DNA of 64,000 bases from CAVQBP01 sp963782475 (GCA_963782475.1 CAWAJW010000012.1:186001-250000), one strand, 5' to 3'; shown: positions 1 through 9,860, counted from the first letter of the stretch. Notes: generated by a model from the sequence alone, not told the origin. Numbers and translations are program-made.

Positions 1-487
1 AGAAATTTTATCTTCGTACGATGATATCCTATTTTTAATAGTAGGTGATGGAATTGAGAAAGTAGAAATTGCTCAATTAAAAGAAAAATTAGAATTAAAA
101 AATATTTTGTTTTTACCAATTCAAAAAAGAGAATTATTGCTTGAATTATATCAATGTGCAAATATAAATCTTTTGGTTCAAAAAAAGGAAGTAGTGGATA
201 TAGTATTGCCGTCTAAATTGATATCAATGATGGCAACGGGTTCTTGCATTATTGCTTCAATTGCACCCGAAAGTGATGCTGCAAAAATAATTGAAGTCTC
301 TGATTGCGGTAAAATTGTTAAAGCAGAAAGTGCAGAGGAATTAGCTGAAGCAATACTTTATTTTTATAATAACACAGAAAAAATTAAATATTATAAGATT
401 AACTCAAAGAATTATTGTAATTCAAACTTTAATACTAATATATTAATAGAAAAAATTGAAAAAGAATTAATAAAAACTCAATATTAA
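1..487 (+). CDS. Glycosyltransferase, WcaI-like (C-terminal part)
   Basis: The open frame enters from the left edge (frame of base 2), so the N-terminus lies outside the window. About 160 residues are visible. They match the C-terminal nucleotide-sugar-binding half of GT4-type glycosyltransferases of the colanic-acid WcaI kind: a VGDG motif, the FLPIQKREL stretch, then a PSKL motif followed by a small-residue-rich turn (MMATGSCIIAS). The protein probably transfers a sugar during cell-surface polysaccharide assembly on the cytoplasmic face of the membrane. Only 14 bp separate it from the sugar-transferase gene, so the two are probably co-transcribed. Family assignment is fairly firm; the sugar cannot be told. 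Confidence 0.8.
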   Translation, partial: EILSSYDDILFLIVGDGIEKVEIAQLKEKLELKNILFLPIQKRELLLELYQCANINLLVQKKEVVDIVLPSKLISMMATGSCIIASIAPESDAAKIIEVSDCGKIVKAESAEELAEAILYFYNNTEKIKYYKINSKNYCNSNFNTNILIEKIEKELIKTQY

Positions 488-501
488 AAGAATAAATTCA
501 G

Positions 502-1930
502 ATGATCTGGCGTTCAACTTACCACCAAAGAATAGCACAATTGGCTGATTATATAACAGCATATATAAGTTATGTGATAGCTTATTTGCTTTCTATAGCA
601 TTACATAGAATTGACCCTTCTGTTTTCCCGCCTGAAACAAAACTTAGAGATTCTTATATTATTATAATATCTATTCTTAGTTTTGTATTTGTTTTATTAT
701 ATGATAAATACAATGCTTACAGCTATCAGCGGTTTACTTCTCTTTTAAAAGGAATATTCAATCACATTAAAGGTTGTTTTTATTGGTACCTTAATCAGTA
801 TTGCATTTGTATTTTTATTAGGTTATAAATCATTCCCGCGAACTATATTCATTGTCTTTTTCATTGTTAGTCTACTTTTATTTATACTGCAAAAAACATT
901 TTTATATTATGCAGCATTTTTTATAAGAAAAGGGGGTAAAAATAGAAGAAGGGTTATACTTGTAGGTACAGGTACTAGGGCCAAGCAGTTTATAGATACT
1001 GTAAAAAACAATTTTAAATGGGGCCTGGATATTATCGGTCTATTGACTGGGGATGAGGAAAAAATTAGCCAGGAATTTTATGGTATTAAAGTAATCGGCA
1101 GCTACAATGAGATAGAGAGCATCCTGAAAAGTTATAATCCGGAAGAAGTTATAATTACTATTTCAACCAGAAGATTTGACATGCTAAGAGATGTTTTAGA
1201 AACTTGTGAAAAAATGGGAGTCAATGTAAGGATTAACTCTGATTTTTTCGGACATATTACAAAAAATGTTACAGTAGATAATGTTTTCGGCTTAAATATT
1301 ATCAGCTTTTACCCTGTAAGATTATCCGAGTGGGATTCATTTATAAAGAGAACAATAGATATTCTTATTTCCTTAATGTTAATAATTATATTATCTCCTT
1401 TTTTCTGCTCATAGGATTTTCAATATATTTTCAAGACAGTAGGCCATTCTTACCAATGGAAAATGGTTGGATACAACAGGAAACCGATTAAGAGCTGGAA
1501 GTTCAGAACCATGGTACGGAATGCGGATGAACTTAAAAAAGAACTTATGGATAAGAATGAAATGACCGGTCCAATGTTTAAATTGACTAATGATCCCAGG
1601 ATATTACCTATTGGAAGATTTTTAAGGAAATACAGCCTCGATGAATTACCTCAACTTATTTAGTGTTCTTAAAGGAGACTTAAGTTTGGTTGGGCCAAGA
1701 CCGCCATTCAATATGAATTTAAGGAATTCGATTTCTGGCACAGGCGCAAGCTTAGTGTAAAACCGGGGATTACATGCCTGTGGCAGATATCGGGAAGGAA
1801 TAATATTAATAATTTTGACGATTGGGCGCGTCTTGATCTGGAATATATTGATCACTGGTCTATATGGCTCGATTTGAAAATATTGTTTAAAACCATACCT
1901 GCAGTAATTTTTGGGAGAGGAGCAAAGTGA
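502..1930 (+). CDS. Polyprenyl-phosphate sugar phosphotransferase, frame broken
   Basis: This looks like an exopolysaccharide-type initiating sugar transferase (WcaJ/WbaP class), which moves a sugar-1-phosphate onto undecaprenyl phosphate. The order is: N-terminal membrane helices (codons from 502 to about 1000), a CoA_binding_3/Rossmann-like domain (RRVILVGTGTRAKQF), another membrane helix near 1370, then the Bac_transf domain with KSWKFRTM, LRKYSLDELPQL, SLVGPRPP and KPGITCLWQISGRN. The reading frame shifts near 775, 1404, 1447, 1655 and 1705. Total length (about 476 codons) is normal for the family and every conserved block is present, so base errors or recent mutation are more likely than decay. 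It ends with TGA at 1928-1930. Confidence 0.85.
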
Positions 1931-2153
1931 GGGAGTGAGTGGTCTAACTACACTAAAGTTTCGGTAGATAAATCGGTTGTAGATTATGGGTGGTTGGCTA
2001 TAGGGTATAGGAAATTTAGAAAATGAATGAAGTTTTGAATTGGATATCAGACTGCTTGAAAAATTCTTATGAATAAATGTTCTTAGCACCAATGCAGATT
2101 AAATATTCATTAAAGAGATTTTCCTGTTACAGACAACCAGAAAGGATTGAACC
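1931..2153. other. Gene-poor spacer before the DUF2442 gene
   Basis: I find no supported gene here. Short frames exist on the plus strand (for example a 17-codon one starting at about 2023) but none has a recognisable domain. DUF2442 genes often follow a DUF4160 gene; none can be recognised in this stretch, so the partner is either absent or eroded. Confidence 0.4.
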
Positions 2154-2447
2154 ATGGGTATAATTCATTATCCGGTTAACGGAGCATATATTGGCAAATT
2201 CAGAATTTTAATTGAATTTGAAAATGGAGAATTAAGAACAGTTGATTTCAGTAACTACAAAGAGAAAAAACTTGGAGAGTTTTCCGATATAAAAAATGAA
2301 GAATACTTTAAGACTTTCTTTATAAAGGATGGAGATCTTCAATGGCCTAATAGTTGGGATGTTGCCCCAGATTATCTTTATGATATAAGCTTACCAGCTA
2401 AAGTAGAACCAATAAATAAAAGGAGAAAAAATAAAGCAGCCTCATAA
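2154..2447 (+). CDS. DUF2442 domain protein
   Basis: A 97-residue protein with the DUF2442 pattern: an N-terminal beta-rich part (FRILIEFENGELRTVDF) and a C-terminal LQWPNSWDVAPDYLYD block matching the family's W-P-x-x-x-D-x-x-P-D-x-L-Y signature. DUF2442 proteins are small, of unclear biochemical role, and usually paired with DUF4160 in toxin-antitoxin-like loci. No partner is visible. A lysine/arginine-rich tail ends the protein. It interrupts a polysaccharide operon and is probably accessory. Confidence 0.75.
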   Translation: MGIIHYPVNGAYIGKFRILIEFENGELRTVDFSNYKEKKLGEFSDIKNEEYFKTFFIKDGDLQWPNSWDVAPDYLYDISLPAKVEPINKRRKNKAAS

Positions 2448-2634
2448 AACTAATAAATTACTAATTAGAATGAATGATTTATTGAATTGATGATGTAGAG
2501 AAGAATAGAGAAAGCAGGGGTTTTTATGCCGGGAGGAAAAATTTCTAACCTAAATAATCAAAATTTAATTGAAAAAGTTCACATCTATTTGTAAAAAGAG
2601 CCCATTCCTAAAATTTTAATTAAAAGGATAAGAG
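2448..2634. other. Spacer without a supported gene
   Basis: AT-rich spacer. A 22-codon frame begins at about 2527 but has no recognisable content. A purine-rich AAGGATAAGAG tract lies just before the kinase start codon and probably serves as its ribosome-binding region. Confidence 0.3.
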
Positions 2635-3625
2635 ATGATAATTTCACAGACACCTTTGCGGATTAGTTTATGCGGAGGCGGAACGGATTTTAAGGAATAC
2701 TATAAAAATAATGAAGGATTTGTTGTAAGCATTGCTATTGATAAATATGTATTTGTGATAGTTAAAGAAAGATTTGATAATCTTATTTATATCGGTTATT
2801 CTAAAAAGGAGATCGTTACATTCTGTTGATGAAATTCAGCATGAGCTTGTAAGGGAAGCTGCAAAAAAAGCCGGGTTGAAAAATGGTTTTGAGGTATCAA
2901 TACTTGCCGATATTCCTTCCGAAGGTTCAGGCCTGGGCTCTTCAAGCTCACTGACGGTCGGTTTATTAAATGCATTTTATCAGCATAGAGGTGTTCAGGC
3001 TACGGCAGAACGTTTAGCAAAAGAAGCCTGCGAAATAGAAATAGACATTCTGAAAAAACCTATCGGGAAGCAGGATCAATATATTGCTGCATACGGCGGA
3101 GTATCGGCCATTAAATTTAACAAGGATGAATCTGTAGAAGTAAAGCCGGTTACTATTCATAATGGTTTAAAAAGGAAGCTGGGTGCAAATTTACTCCTGT
3201 TCTATACAAATGTAACCAGAAAAGCATCATCGATTTTAGAGGAGCAGAGATCTAAAATAAATGATAAAAAAGAGTATCATGATTCAATAAAAGAATTAGC
3301 CTATGATGCATTCAATAAATTAGAATATGGTGATGTAGATTCAATCGGCGGCATACTTAATAGAAACTGGGAATTCAAAAAAAATTTAGCTGCAAATATT
3401 ACAAATGAATCAATTGATCTTATGTATGATAAAGCTTTAAAAGGAGGCGCATGCGGCGGTAAAATATCAGGAGCCGGAGGAGGGGGTTTTTTAATGGTTT
3501 ACTGTAAACGCGATAAGCAGGATCAATTACGGGAAGCTATGAAAGAATATACAGAAATGCCTTTTCTTCTTGAACCGCACGGCAGCAAAATTATCTTTAA
3601 TTATTTGAGGTACAGCTGGAAGTAG
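2635..3625 (+). CDS. GHMP kinase, heptose-7-phosphate kinase type (HddA-like)
   Basis: About 330 residues of a GHMP-superfamily sugar kinase. The start MIISQTPLRISLCGGGTDF is characteristic of D-glycero-D-manno-heptose 7-phosphate kinases and related sugar kinases. The ATP-binding motif PSEGSGLGSSSSL follows, and the C-terminal GGKISGAGGGGFLMVY motif closes the GHMP fold. One frameshift lies near 2815-2822; the N-terminal frame ends in a false TGA while the rest continues in the next frame. With the downstream nucleotidyltransferase and SIS isomerase it would supply an activated heptose-like sugar for the surface polysaccharide. The precise substrate is inference. Confidence 0.85.
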
Positions 3626-3654
3626 AGTGTAAATAAATATTAAAAGTTTGACGT

Positions 3655-3725
3655 TGAGATAGGGAGGGGAGACTTGAGAGGGGAGATTTTGAGAAGGGAG
3701 ACTTGAGAACGAGAGTTAGAGAATT
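3655..3725 (+). repeat. Purine-rich GGGAGA/TTGAGA low-complexity arm
   Basis: An imperfect run of GGGAGACTTGAGAGG-like units immediately precedes a four-helix-bundle gene. It is partly complementary to the pyrimidine-rich TTCTCAAATTCTC run after that gene (4147-4221), so the transcript of the gene could be bracketed by a long weak stem. Confidence 0.6.
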
Positions 3726-3773
3726 TGCATTTTAAATATCTATCAAAATAAATCGGCAAACAGAGGAGATGTT

Positions 3774-4146
3774 ATGAAAATTAAAACTCATAGAGATTTA
3801 GATGTTTATCAAATAGCTTTTAACGCTGCAATGAAGATTTTTGAACTTTCAAAAAATTTTCCTAAAGAGGAAAAATATTCTTTAACTGATCAGATTAGAA
3901 GATCGTCAAGGTTCAGTATGTTCTAATATTGCAGAGGCTTTTCGTAAAAGAAGATATGAAAAATCTTTTATATCAAAATTAAATGATTCGGAAGGAGAAG
4001 CAGCGGAAACGCAAACCTGGCTGGAATTTTCAGTAAATTGCAATTATGTTAATAAGAATGACTTTGACTTCCTTTTTAAGGAATATGAAAATGTTTTAGG
4101 AAAATTAGTCGTAATGTCCAATCAAACTGATAAATGGTCAATATAA
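3774..4146 (+). CDS. Four-helix-bundle protein (S23/IVP-like), one frameshift
   Basis: About 124 residues of the four-helix-bundle family related to the 23S rRNA intervening-sequence protein and to Avd. The hallmark is the motif KEEKYSLTDQIRRSSRSV followed by NIAEAFRKRRYEKSF, and the closing NKNDFDFLFKEYENVLGKL. A ribosome-binding AGGAG lies at 3763-3767. The frame breaks near 3910-3915, where one extra T appears to have been added. The gene sits between complementary low-complexity arms, like the second family member at 18095. Biochemical function is unknown; free-standing copies are common in this phylum. Confidence 0.8.
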
Positions 4147-4221
4147 ATTATTCTCAAATTCTCAAATTCGTATCATTCTCACAATGTCTCAAATTCTCAT
4201 AGTCAATTCTCATATCAACTA
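4147..4221 (+). repeat. Pyrimidine-rich TTCTCAAA low-complexity arm
   Basis: A run of imperfect ATTCTCAA units after the four-helix-bundle gene. Its reverse complement (GAGAATTTGAGAAT) resembles the purine-rich arm at 3655-3725. The spacing places the gene between two inverted arms. Confidence 0.6.
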
Positions 4222-4233
4222 ATAAGGAACAAG

Positions 4234-5350
4234 GTGTCACTAGTACTTGTAACCGGCGGAGCCGGATTTATCGGTTCTCATACAGTTGATCGTTTAATAG
4301 AACTTGGTTATTCGGTTAGAATATTAGATAATCTGCAGAAGCCGGTGCATCTTAAAGGGGAAACCTAAATACCTTAATCCCAAAGCTGAATTTATTTTCG
4401 GTGATGTAAGGGATAAAAAGATAATGGAATATGCCTTAGGCGGAGTAGATTATATTTACCACCTGGCAGCCTATCAAGATTATCTGCCGGACTTTTCTAC
4501 ATTCTTTGATGTAAATTCGTTTAGTACAGCACTTATATATGAAATTATTTATGAGAAAAAATTAAAGGTAAAAAAAATTGTTGTTGCTTCGTCGCAGTTT
4601 GTACAGGGAGAAGGAGTTTATAAAAAAGCGGACGGAACTTTAACAAAGCCTGCTCAGAGGCCTTTATCACAATTAGAAAAAGGCGAATGGGAATGGAAAG
4701 ATGAAAAGGGGGATAAAATGGAATGGCAGTGGACTTCAGAGTTACACGCCAATCCGCCTAATGCATATGCTATTTCAAAATATTCTCAGGAACTTATGTC
4801 AATAGCTTTTGGGAAAAGATATGAAATACCTTCGGTCGCATTAAGATATTCAATAGTACAAGGACCAAGACAGTCTTTCTATAATGCTTACAGCGGCGCA
4901 TGCCGTATTTTTAATCTTCATTATTTCTTTGATAAAGCCCCAACATTATATGAAGATGGTGAACAAAGGAGAGATTTCGTAAATATTCATGATGTTGTTG
5001 ACGCAAATATTTTAGTATTGGAAAAAGATGAAGCAAATTACAATGTATTTTGTGTAGGAGGAGGTCATCCATATACTGTAAACGAGTTTGCAGATATAGT
5101 TGCGAAAGTTCATGGCAAGGAAAATATCAAACCTAAAATTCCCGGAGAGTTTAGAGTAGGAGATACAAGGCATACCTGTTCGGACAATTCTAAATTAAAA
5201 TCATTAGGGTGGTCTCCTTCAAGAACCGCTGTCGATTCCGTATCTGAATATTTAGAATATTTGAAGCAGCAGACCGATATTGAGGATATTCTCGATTATG
5301 CGGAAAAAACGATGAAGCAGCTAAATGTAGTCAGGAAAGTAAGGGCTTGA
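4234..5350 (+). CDS. NAD-dependent sugar epimerase/dehydratase (extended SDR)
   Basis: About 372 residues of an extended short-chain dehydrogenase acting on nucleotide sugars. The N-terminus VSLVLVTGGAGFIGSHTV carries the TGxxGFIG dinucleotide-binding motif. The catalytic YxxxK is in NAYAISKYSQE, preceded by the serine region VVASSQFVQGEG. The closing GDTRHTCSDNSKLKSLGW is the usual substrate-binding end. I chose the GTG at 4234 because AAGGA lies 8-12 bp upstream and the Rossmann motif begins at once. A single frameshift (apparent extra G near 4354-4362) separates the first 40 codons from the rest. It resembles dTDP-rhamnose/GDP-sugar 4-epimerases; the sugar is not determined. Confidence 0.85.
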
Positions 5351-5445
5351 TGTTGGCATGTTATTAGTTCATTTTCCTTTTATGTGAAATATAATAAATA
5401 GTTTTTTAAAAATCTGAAATTTAACCGGGTTTCTCTTATTTTATA

Positions 5446-6156
5446 ATGAAAGCATTCCTTCTTGCTGCAGGCTTAGGCACAAGGTTAAGACCGATTACAG
5501 ATAGAATTCCAAAATGTCTAGTTGAAATAAATGGTAAACCGCTATTAGGCTGGTGGATTGAATTAATGGAAAAATACAACATAGATGAGGTCCTGATTAA
5601 CCTTCACCATTTCCCGGACCAAGTAATGAATTATGTTAAAGATTATAAGTCAAAAATAGAATTTAAATTTTATTTTGAAGAGGAGCTTTTGGGAAGCGGC
5701 GGAACTTTAAGAGAAAATAGATCTTTTGTTGCAAATGAAAGAGAATTTTTTATATTTTATGCCGATAATTTAACAAATTATAATTTAACCGAATTTTTAA
5801 GCTTTCACCGAAGGGAAAAACAATTATTCAGTATGGCTCTCTTCCATTCTTCAGAGCCGTCATCATGCGGAATAGCTTTATTAAACAATGAGTCTATAAT
5901 CATTGATTTTGAAGAAAAACCGGCTAAACCTAAGTCCAACCTCGCAAATGCCGGTTTATATGTAGCATCGCCGGATGTTTTAGATATTATTCCAAACTAT
6001 AAGTTAGCAGATATCGGATACCATTTATTACCAAAGTTAGTAAATAAAATGAGCGGGTGGGTTACTGATGATTATTTAATTGATATCGGTACACATAAAA
6101 ATTTAAATAAAGCAAATAATGATTGGCAGAAAATAATTGGAAAGGAAACTGTATGA
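5446..6156 (+). CDS. Sugar-phosphate nucleotidyltransferase
   Basis: A 236-residue NTP-transferase with the activating signature LAAGLGTRLRPITDRIPKCL at its start, then NGKPLLGWWIELM and the metal-binding YADN near residue 105. It forms an NDP-sugar from NTP and a sugar-1-phosphate in the cytoplasm. Size and context (GHMP kinase upstream, SIS isomerase overlapping downstream) suggest the HddC role in nucleotide-heptose synthesis, though a mannose-1-phosphate or glucose-1-phosphate enzyme is possible. Its 3' end overlaps the next gene by 34 bp in the longest reading. Confidence 0.85.
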   Translation: MKAFLLAAGLGTRLRPITDRIPKCLVEINGKPLLGWWIELMEKYNIDEVLINLHHFPDQVMNYVKDYKSKIEFKFYFEEELLGSGGTLRENRSFVANEREFFIFYADNLTNYNLTEFLSFHRREKQLFSMALFHSSEPSSCGIALLNNESIIIDFEEKPAKPKSNLANAGLYVASPDVLDIIPNYKLADIGYHLLPKLVNKMSGWVTDDYLIDIGTHKNLNKANNDWQKIIGKETV

Positions 6157-6812
6157 ATTTTAGAGATTACCATGAAATTATGAATAAATTAATTATGCAG
6201 GTAGATATAAGCCAAATTGATTTTTTTATTGATTTGCTATTTGATTCCTATAATACAGGGAGAATGGTCTTTATTATCGGCAACGGGGGTTCGGCAGCAA
6301 ATGCTTCTCATTTTGCCGAAGATCTGGCGAAGGGAACAAGAATATTTTCAGAGCAGCCTAAGAGAATAAAAGCGTTAAGCTTAACGGATAACTTTCCTTT
6401 TGTTACAGCTCAGGCAAATGATGATGGATATGAAACAATTTTTGAACAGCAGTTACGAACTTTCGCAAACCGGGGGGATTTATTAATTGCAATTAGCGGC
6501 TCAGGGAACAGCCCAAACATAATAAAGGCAGTGGAGTGGGCTAATGCAAATGATCTGATTACTGTCGGAGTTACAGGCTTTGACGGAGGTAAATTAAAAC
6601 GTATAAATCAATATTCAGTTCATGTCCCGTTAAAAGAAATGTGTACAGCAGAAAGCATTCATTCAATTATATTCCACTATATAATTTTGGAATTACATAC
6701 CAGGATAGAAATGGATCTCGATTATATTGATTCAAAAGATACTGATATTAATACTATAAAATTTGAAAAAATTCTATCAATGAGAGATAATGGCGGAAGA
6801 GAATTAGTATAA
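6153..6812 (+). CDS. SIS-domain phosphosugar isomerase (GmhA-like)
   Basis: A SIS-fold protein of about 219 residues. The phosphate-binding loop GNGGSAANASHFAEDL and the second loop AISGSGNSPNIIKA are clear, and the late MCTAESIHSIIFHY segment carries the conserved acid and histidines of sedoheptulose-7-phosphate isomerases. It would convert sedoheptulose-7-P to heptose-7-P for the kinase at 2635. The start at 6153 (MNFRDYH) overlaps the preceding gene by 4 bp; an upstream in-frame start at 6123 also exists but would overlap more. A GmhB phosphatase is not visible in the window. Confidence 0.82.
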   Translation: MNFRDYHEIMNKLIMQVDISQIDFFIDLLFDSYNTGRMVFIIGNGGSAANASHFAEDLAKGTRIFSEQPKRIKALSLTDNFPFVTAQANDDGYETIFEQQLRTFANRGDLLIAISGSGNSPNIIKAVEWANANDLITVGVTGFDGGKLKRINQYSVHVPLKEMCTAESIHSIIFHYIILELHTRIEMDLDYIDSKDTDINTIKFEKILSMRDNGGRELV

Positions 6813-6924
6813 TATTTGGCTAATATTATGCAGATGTTGTTTAAAGAATAATATGAATAAAAAACAACAATTGATAATAATAATATAGCAGCTGGTCAAT
6901 TTTTCAATTCGTTTTAAACTATTA

Positions 6925-8691
6925 ATGAAAAAGAATTACTCTCCTTTTATCTTCCCTGTTTTATTCCTTTTAACAATTACTTCTTTTTCATATTCCCAAA
7001 CTGTTTACGAACCTATTCATAGCGGTGTATATGAATTTTTAGATCGGATGGCACAAAAAGGATTGATAGAGTTTAATGATGAGATTAGGCCGGTCAGCAG
7101 GGAGTATATTGCCGCAAAGCTTAAGGAAGTAGAAGAGAAAAGTTCGGAGGTCAGAGGTCAGAAGTCAGAGGTCAGAAGTCAGAGGTCAGAAAGTTCAGGG
7201 CTTACTAGTTTGGAGAAGGAGGAGCTGGAGTTTTATATTAAAGACTTCGGGGTAGAGTTAAAATTCAAAGGCGAAAATATTGAAGGTAAAACCGGTGAAA
7301 TTTCAGGGTTGATTAAAAAGGTATTTAGTAATATTGATTTAGGAGCCTCGCCCGGCAACGATACTACAACTTTTTTGAGCAGTGATCCTTACGGAAGGTT
7401 CAGGTTCTTTTATTACGAAGATCCCTTCTTTAAAATAAATGTAAATCCGATACTCGGATATTCAAAAGGGACATGGGGCGGATCAAAATATTCCCATTCA
7501 TGGAGCGGACTTTCATTCTACGGCTACCTGGGTGATAATGTCGGCTTTAGCTTTTCTTACAGGGATAATACTGAATCCGGCACCAACATCGATTCTGCAA
7601 AATCTTTTACACCGGAAACCGGGATTATCGTGGCTAAGAAGAGTAAAGGTAAAATCGAATACAGTGAAGTAAATGCAGCATTAAGCTTCAACTGGAACTG
7701 GGGAGATATTTCAATAGGAAAAGATTATCTCGAGTGGGGATACGGAGAAAGCGGAAATATAGTTTTATCTGATAAAGCTCCTTCATTTCCATTTTTAAGA
7801 TTTGATATTCAGCCTGTCAAATGGTTAAGGTTTAATTATATCCATGCAATTCTTAATTCGAAGATACTTGATTCATCAACTTTCTATTCAACTCCTTATG
7901 GACTTGAGAGAAGCTTATACCGTCAAAAATATTATGTTTCTCATACACTAACAGTTATACCTGCCAGAGGTACGGAGATTTCACTTGGCGAATCTATAAT
8001 ATACAGCGACAGGTTTGAGCCTATCTATCTTATTCCGATCATGTTCTTCCGCCTTGCCGATCACTATGCAAGCAATGCACAGATGTCGACCGGGAGCAAC
8101 TCACAGTTTTTTCTAGGAGTAAGCAGCAGGAACTTTATAAAGAACACTCATTTGTACGGTTCATTATTTATTGATGAGCTTACACTGGAGGGTTTATTCG
8201 ATCCTCCGAACCAGAAGAACCAGTTCGGTTTTATGCTCGGCTCTTCAGTTACTGATCTGCCTGTAGATAATTTAACAATGACTCTAGAGTTTACTAAAAT
8301 TTTCCCCTTTGTTTATTCCAACTGGCTCCCGACACAAACATACACCAGCTCCGGTTATAATATGGGGGACTGGATGGGGAATAACGCCGACCGGATATAT
8401 GGATCTTTAAATTACAGGTTTATAAGAGGACTGCAGGCCTCATTATGGAGCGAATATATCAGGAAGGGGGACCAGGGGACAACCAAACAGGAATATACAC
8501 GGCCGCAGCCGCCGTTCCTTTTCGGAAATAGAACCAGCTACTTTTACTGGGGCGGTGAGATAAATTATGAGATCATTCATGATCTCTTTGCCGACCTTCA
8601 TTACAAGAAGCTGAGTAGAAAAGACATTTCTTCAAACCTCACAAACAACAGCGACGAGTTTTACCTTAGTCTATACTACGGAATAAAGTAG
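6925..8691 (+). CDS. Wzi-like capsule assembly outer-membrane barrel protein
   Basis: A 588-residue exported protein with a signal peptide (KKNYSPFIFPVLFLLTITSFSYSQ) and an N-terminal helical segment VYEFLDRMAQKGLIEFNDEIRPVSR typical of the Wzi/capsule-assembly family. A long beta-barrel region rich in alternating aromatic residues follows. The segment with DRFEPIYLIPIMFFRLADHY and SNSQFFLGVS is also Wzi-like. Such proteins sit in the outer membrane and help attach or export surface polysaccharide, which fits the genes upstream. Oddly, codons 73-90 (KSSEVRGQKSEVRSQRSESS) are encoded by a GTCAGAG/GTCAGAA heptamer repeat that is otherwise intergenic in this window; the frame stays open. Confidence 0.78.
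   Translation: MKKNYSPFIFPVLFLLTITSFSYSQTVYEPIHSGVYEFLDRMAQKGLIEFNDEIRPVSREYIAAKLKEVEEKSSEVRGQKSEVRSQRSESSGLTSLEKEELEFYIKDFGVELKFKGENIEGKTGEISGLIKKVFSNIDLGASPGNDTTTFLSSDPYGRFRFFYYEDPFFKINVNPILGYSKGTWGGSKYSHSWSGLSFYGYLGDNVGFSFSYRDNTESGTNIDSAKSFTPETGIIVAKKSKGKIEYSEVNAALSFNWNWGDISIGKDYLEWGYGESGNIVLSDKAPSFPFLRFDIQPVKWLRFNYIHAILNSKILDSSTFYSTPYGLERSLYRQKYYVSHTLTVIPARGTEISLGESIIYSDRFEPIYLIPIMFFRLADHYASNAQMSTGSNSQFFLGVSSRNFIKNTHLYGSLFIDELTLEGLFDPPNQKNQFGFMLGSSVTDLPVDNLTMTLEFTKIFPFVYSNWLPTQTYTSSGYNMGDWMGNNADRIYGSLNYRFIRGLQASLWSEYIRKGDQGTTKQEYTRPQPPFLFGNRTSYFYWGGEINYEIIHDLFADLHYKKLSRKDISSNLTNNSDEFYLSLYYGIK
7143..7193 (+). repeat. GTCAGAG heptamer repeat inside a CDS
   Basis: Six or so imperfect copies of GTCAGAG/GTCAGAA lie within the Wzi-like gene. 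The same heptamers flank the four-helix-bundle gene at 18095. The insertion is tolerated because the frame is kept and the site lies between the N-terminal helical segment and the barrel. Confidence 0.85.
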
Positions 8692-8944
8692 TGCATAGGG
8701 TACGGTGCATAGTGCAAAGCACCGGTTAATCGGAGAGTCACTTCAAAAGCAAACCACCCGGAACCAGCCTTCCTCAAATAAATAAAATTTAATTCAATAT
8801 TTACAAAAGAAATTTAGGGGCGGATTACAACTTGCTTTGACTAAGTTAAAGGTTGAGCAAGCAAAAAGGTAAGAGATTCTTCGTTTCAATCTGCGCTATC
8901 CTAATTTTATAATGAGACTGAAACTGCTAGTGACAATCCAGGCT

Positions 8945-9860
8945 CAGATTAAAAAGGCGTAACGATGATTTCGAACATAGCTGTCATACTGAGCCTGTCG
9001 AAGTATGACTCGTATTAAGTGCTGCACCAGGACAGCCTTCGATAAACTCAGGCTGACAAGCAAGACTGATAGTGATACACTTTGAAGATACAAGAAAAAA
9101 GTAAAAAGACACAAGTATTCGTAAGCGATACTTTTTTCTTTTGCCTTTTTCCTGCTGTTTCACTTTAGCGCAGCAAACAATGGAATTATCGCAAACTAAA
9201 GTTTGCGGCTACCACATTCCCTTCAGCCCATATGGAGCCGCATTGGCGGCTTAGTTTACCTAACGATCGTTCGACCAGAAACCCATTGTTAGTCCTTTGG
9301 CAGGCAAATCTAAATTGCACCTTCTCTGCTCATTTGGTAAGGATGATTTCGAACACAGCTGTCATACTGAGCCTGTCGAAGTATGACTCGTATTAAGTGC
9401 TGCACCAGGACAGCCTTCGATACCTGTACGGTAGCTAAAATAAACTCAGGCGACAAGCAAGACTGATGGTGATAATGTTGAAGATACAAGAAAAAAGTAA
9501 AAATGATACAAGTATTCGTAAGCAATACTTTTTTCTTTTGGCTTTTTCCTGCTGTTCACTTTCGTGCGGCAAATGATGGAATTATCGCAAACTAAAGTTT
9601 GCGGCTACCACATTCCCTTCAGCCCATATGGAGCCGCATTGGCAGCTTAGTTTACCTAACGATCTTTCGACCAGAAACCCATTGTTAGTCCTTTGGCAGG
9701 CAAATCTAAATTGCACCTTCTCTGCTCATTTGGTAACGATGATTTCGAACATAGCTGTCATACTGAGCCTGTCGAAGTATGACCCGTATTAAGTGCTGCA
9801 CCAGGACAGCCTTCGATAAACTCAGGCTGACAAGCAAGGCTGATGGTGAAGATACAAGAA
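8945..9860. repeat. About 390-bp repeat, tandem array of three copies (last partial)
   Basis: Each unit contains, in order: the palindrome GTCATACTGAGCCTGTCGAA (continuing to GTATGAC) at 8983, 9361 and 9757; a TTCGATAAACTCAGGCTGACA block; a hairpin with AAAAAAGTAAAAAG opposite CTTTTTTCTTTT; the perfect hairpin CGCAAACTAAAGTTTGCG; and the closing block ACCCATTGTTAGTCCTTTGG. Copies two and three start 378 and 396 bp after the previous one. No frame is coding. The palindromic pieces resemble REP-type sequences. Single-base differences between copies show they are not assembly duplicates. Confidence 0.85.

Noticed and set aside
1646..2092. 148-codon minus-strand frame over the end of the sugar transferase
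   Set aside because: It lies antisense to well-conserved transferase motifs (SLVGPRPP, KPGITCLWQISGRN), and its product has no recognisable features.
3774..4146. Diversity-generating retroelement with Avd
   Set aside because: The four-helix-bundle proteins resemble Avd, but no reverse transcriptase, template repeat or variable repeat is found near any copy.
8945..9860. CRISPR array
   Set aside because: The repeats are about 390 bp with no short repeat/spacer alternation, and no cas gene is in the window.
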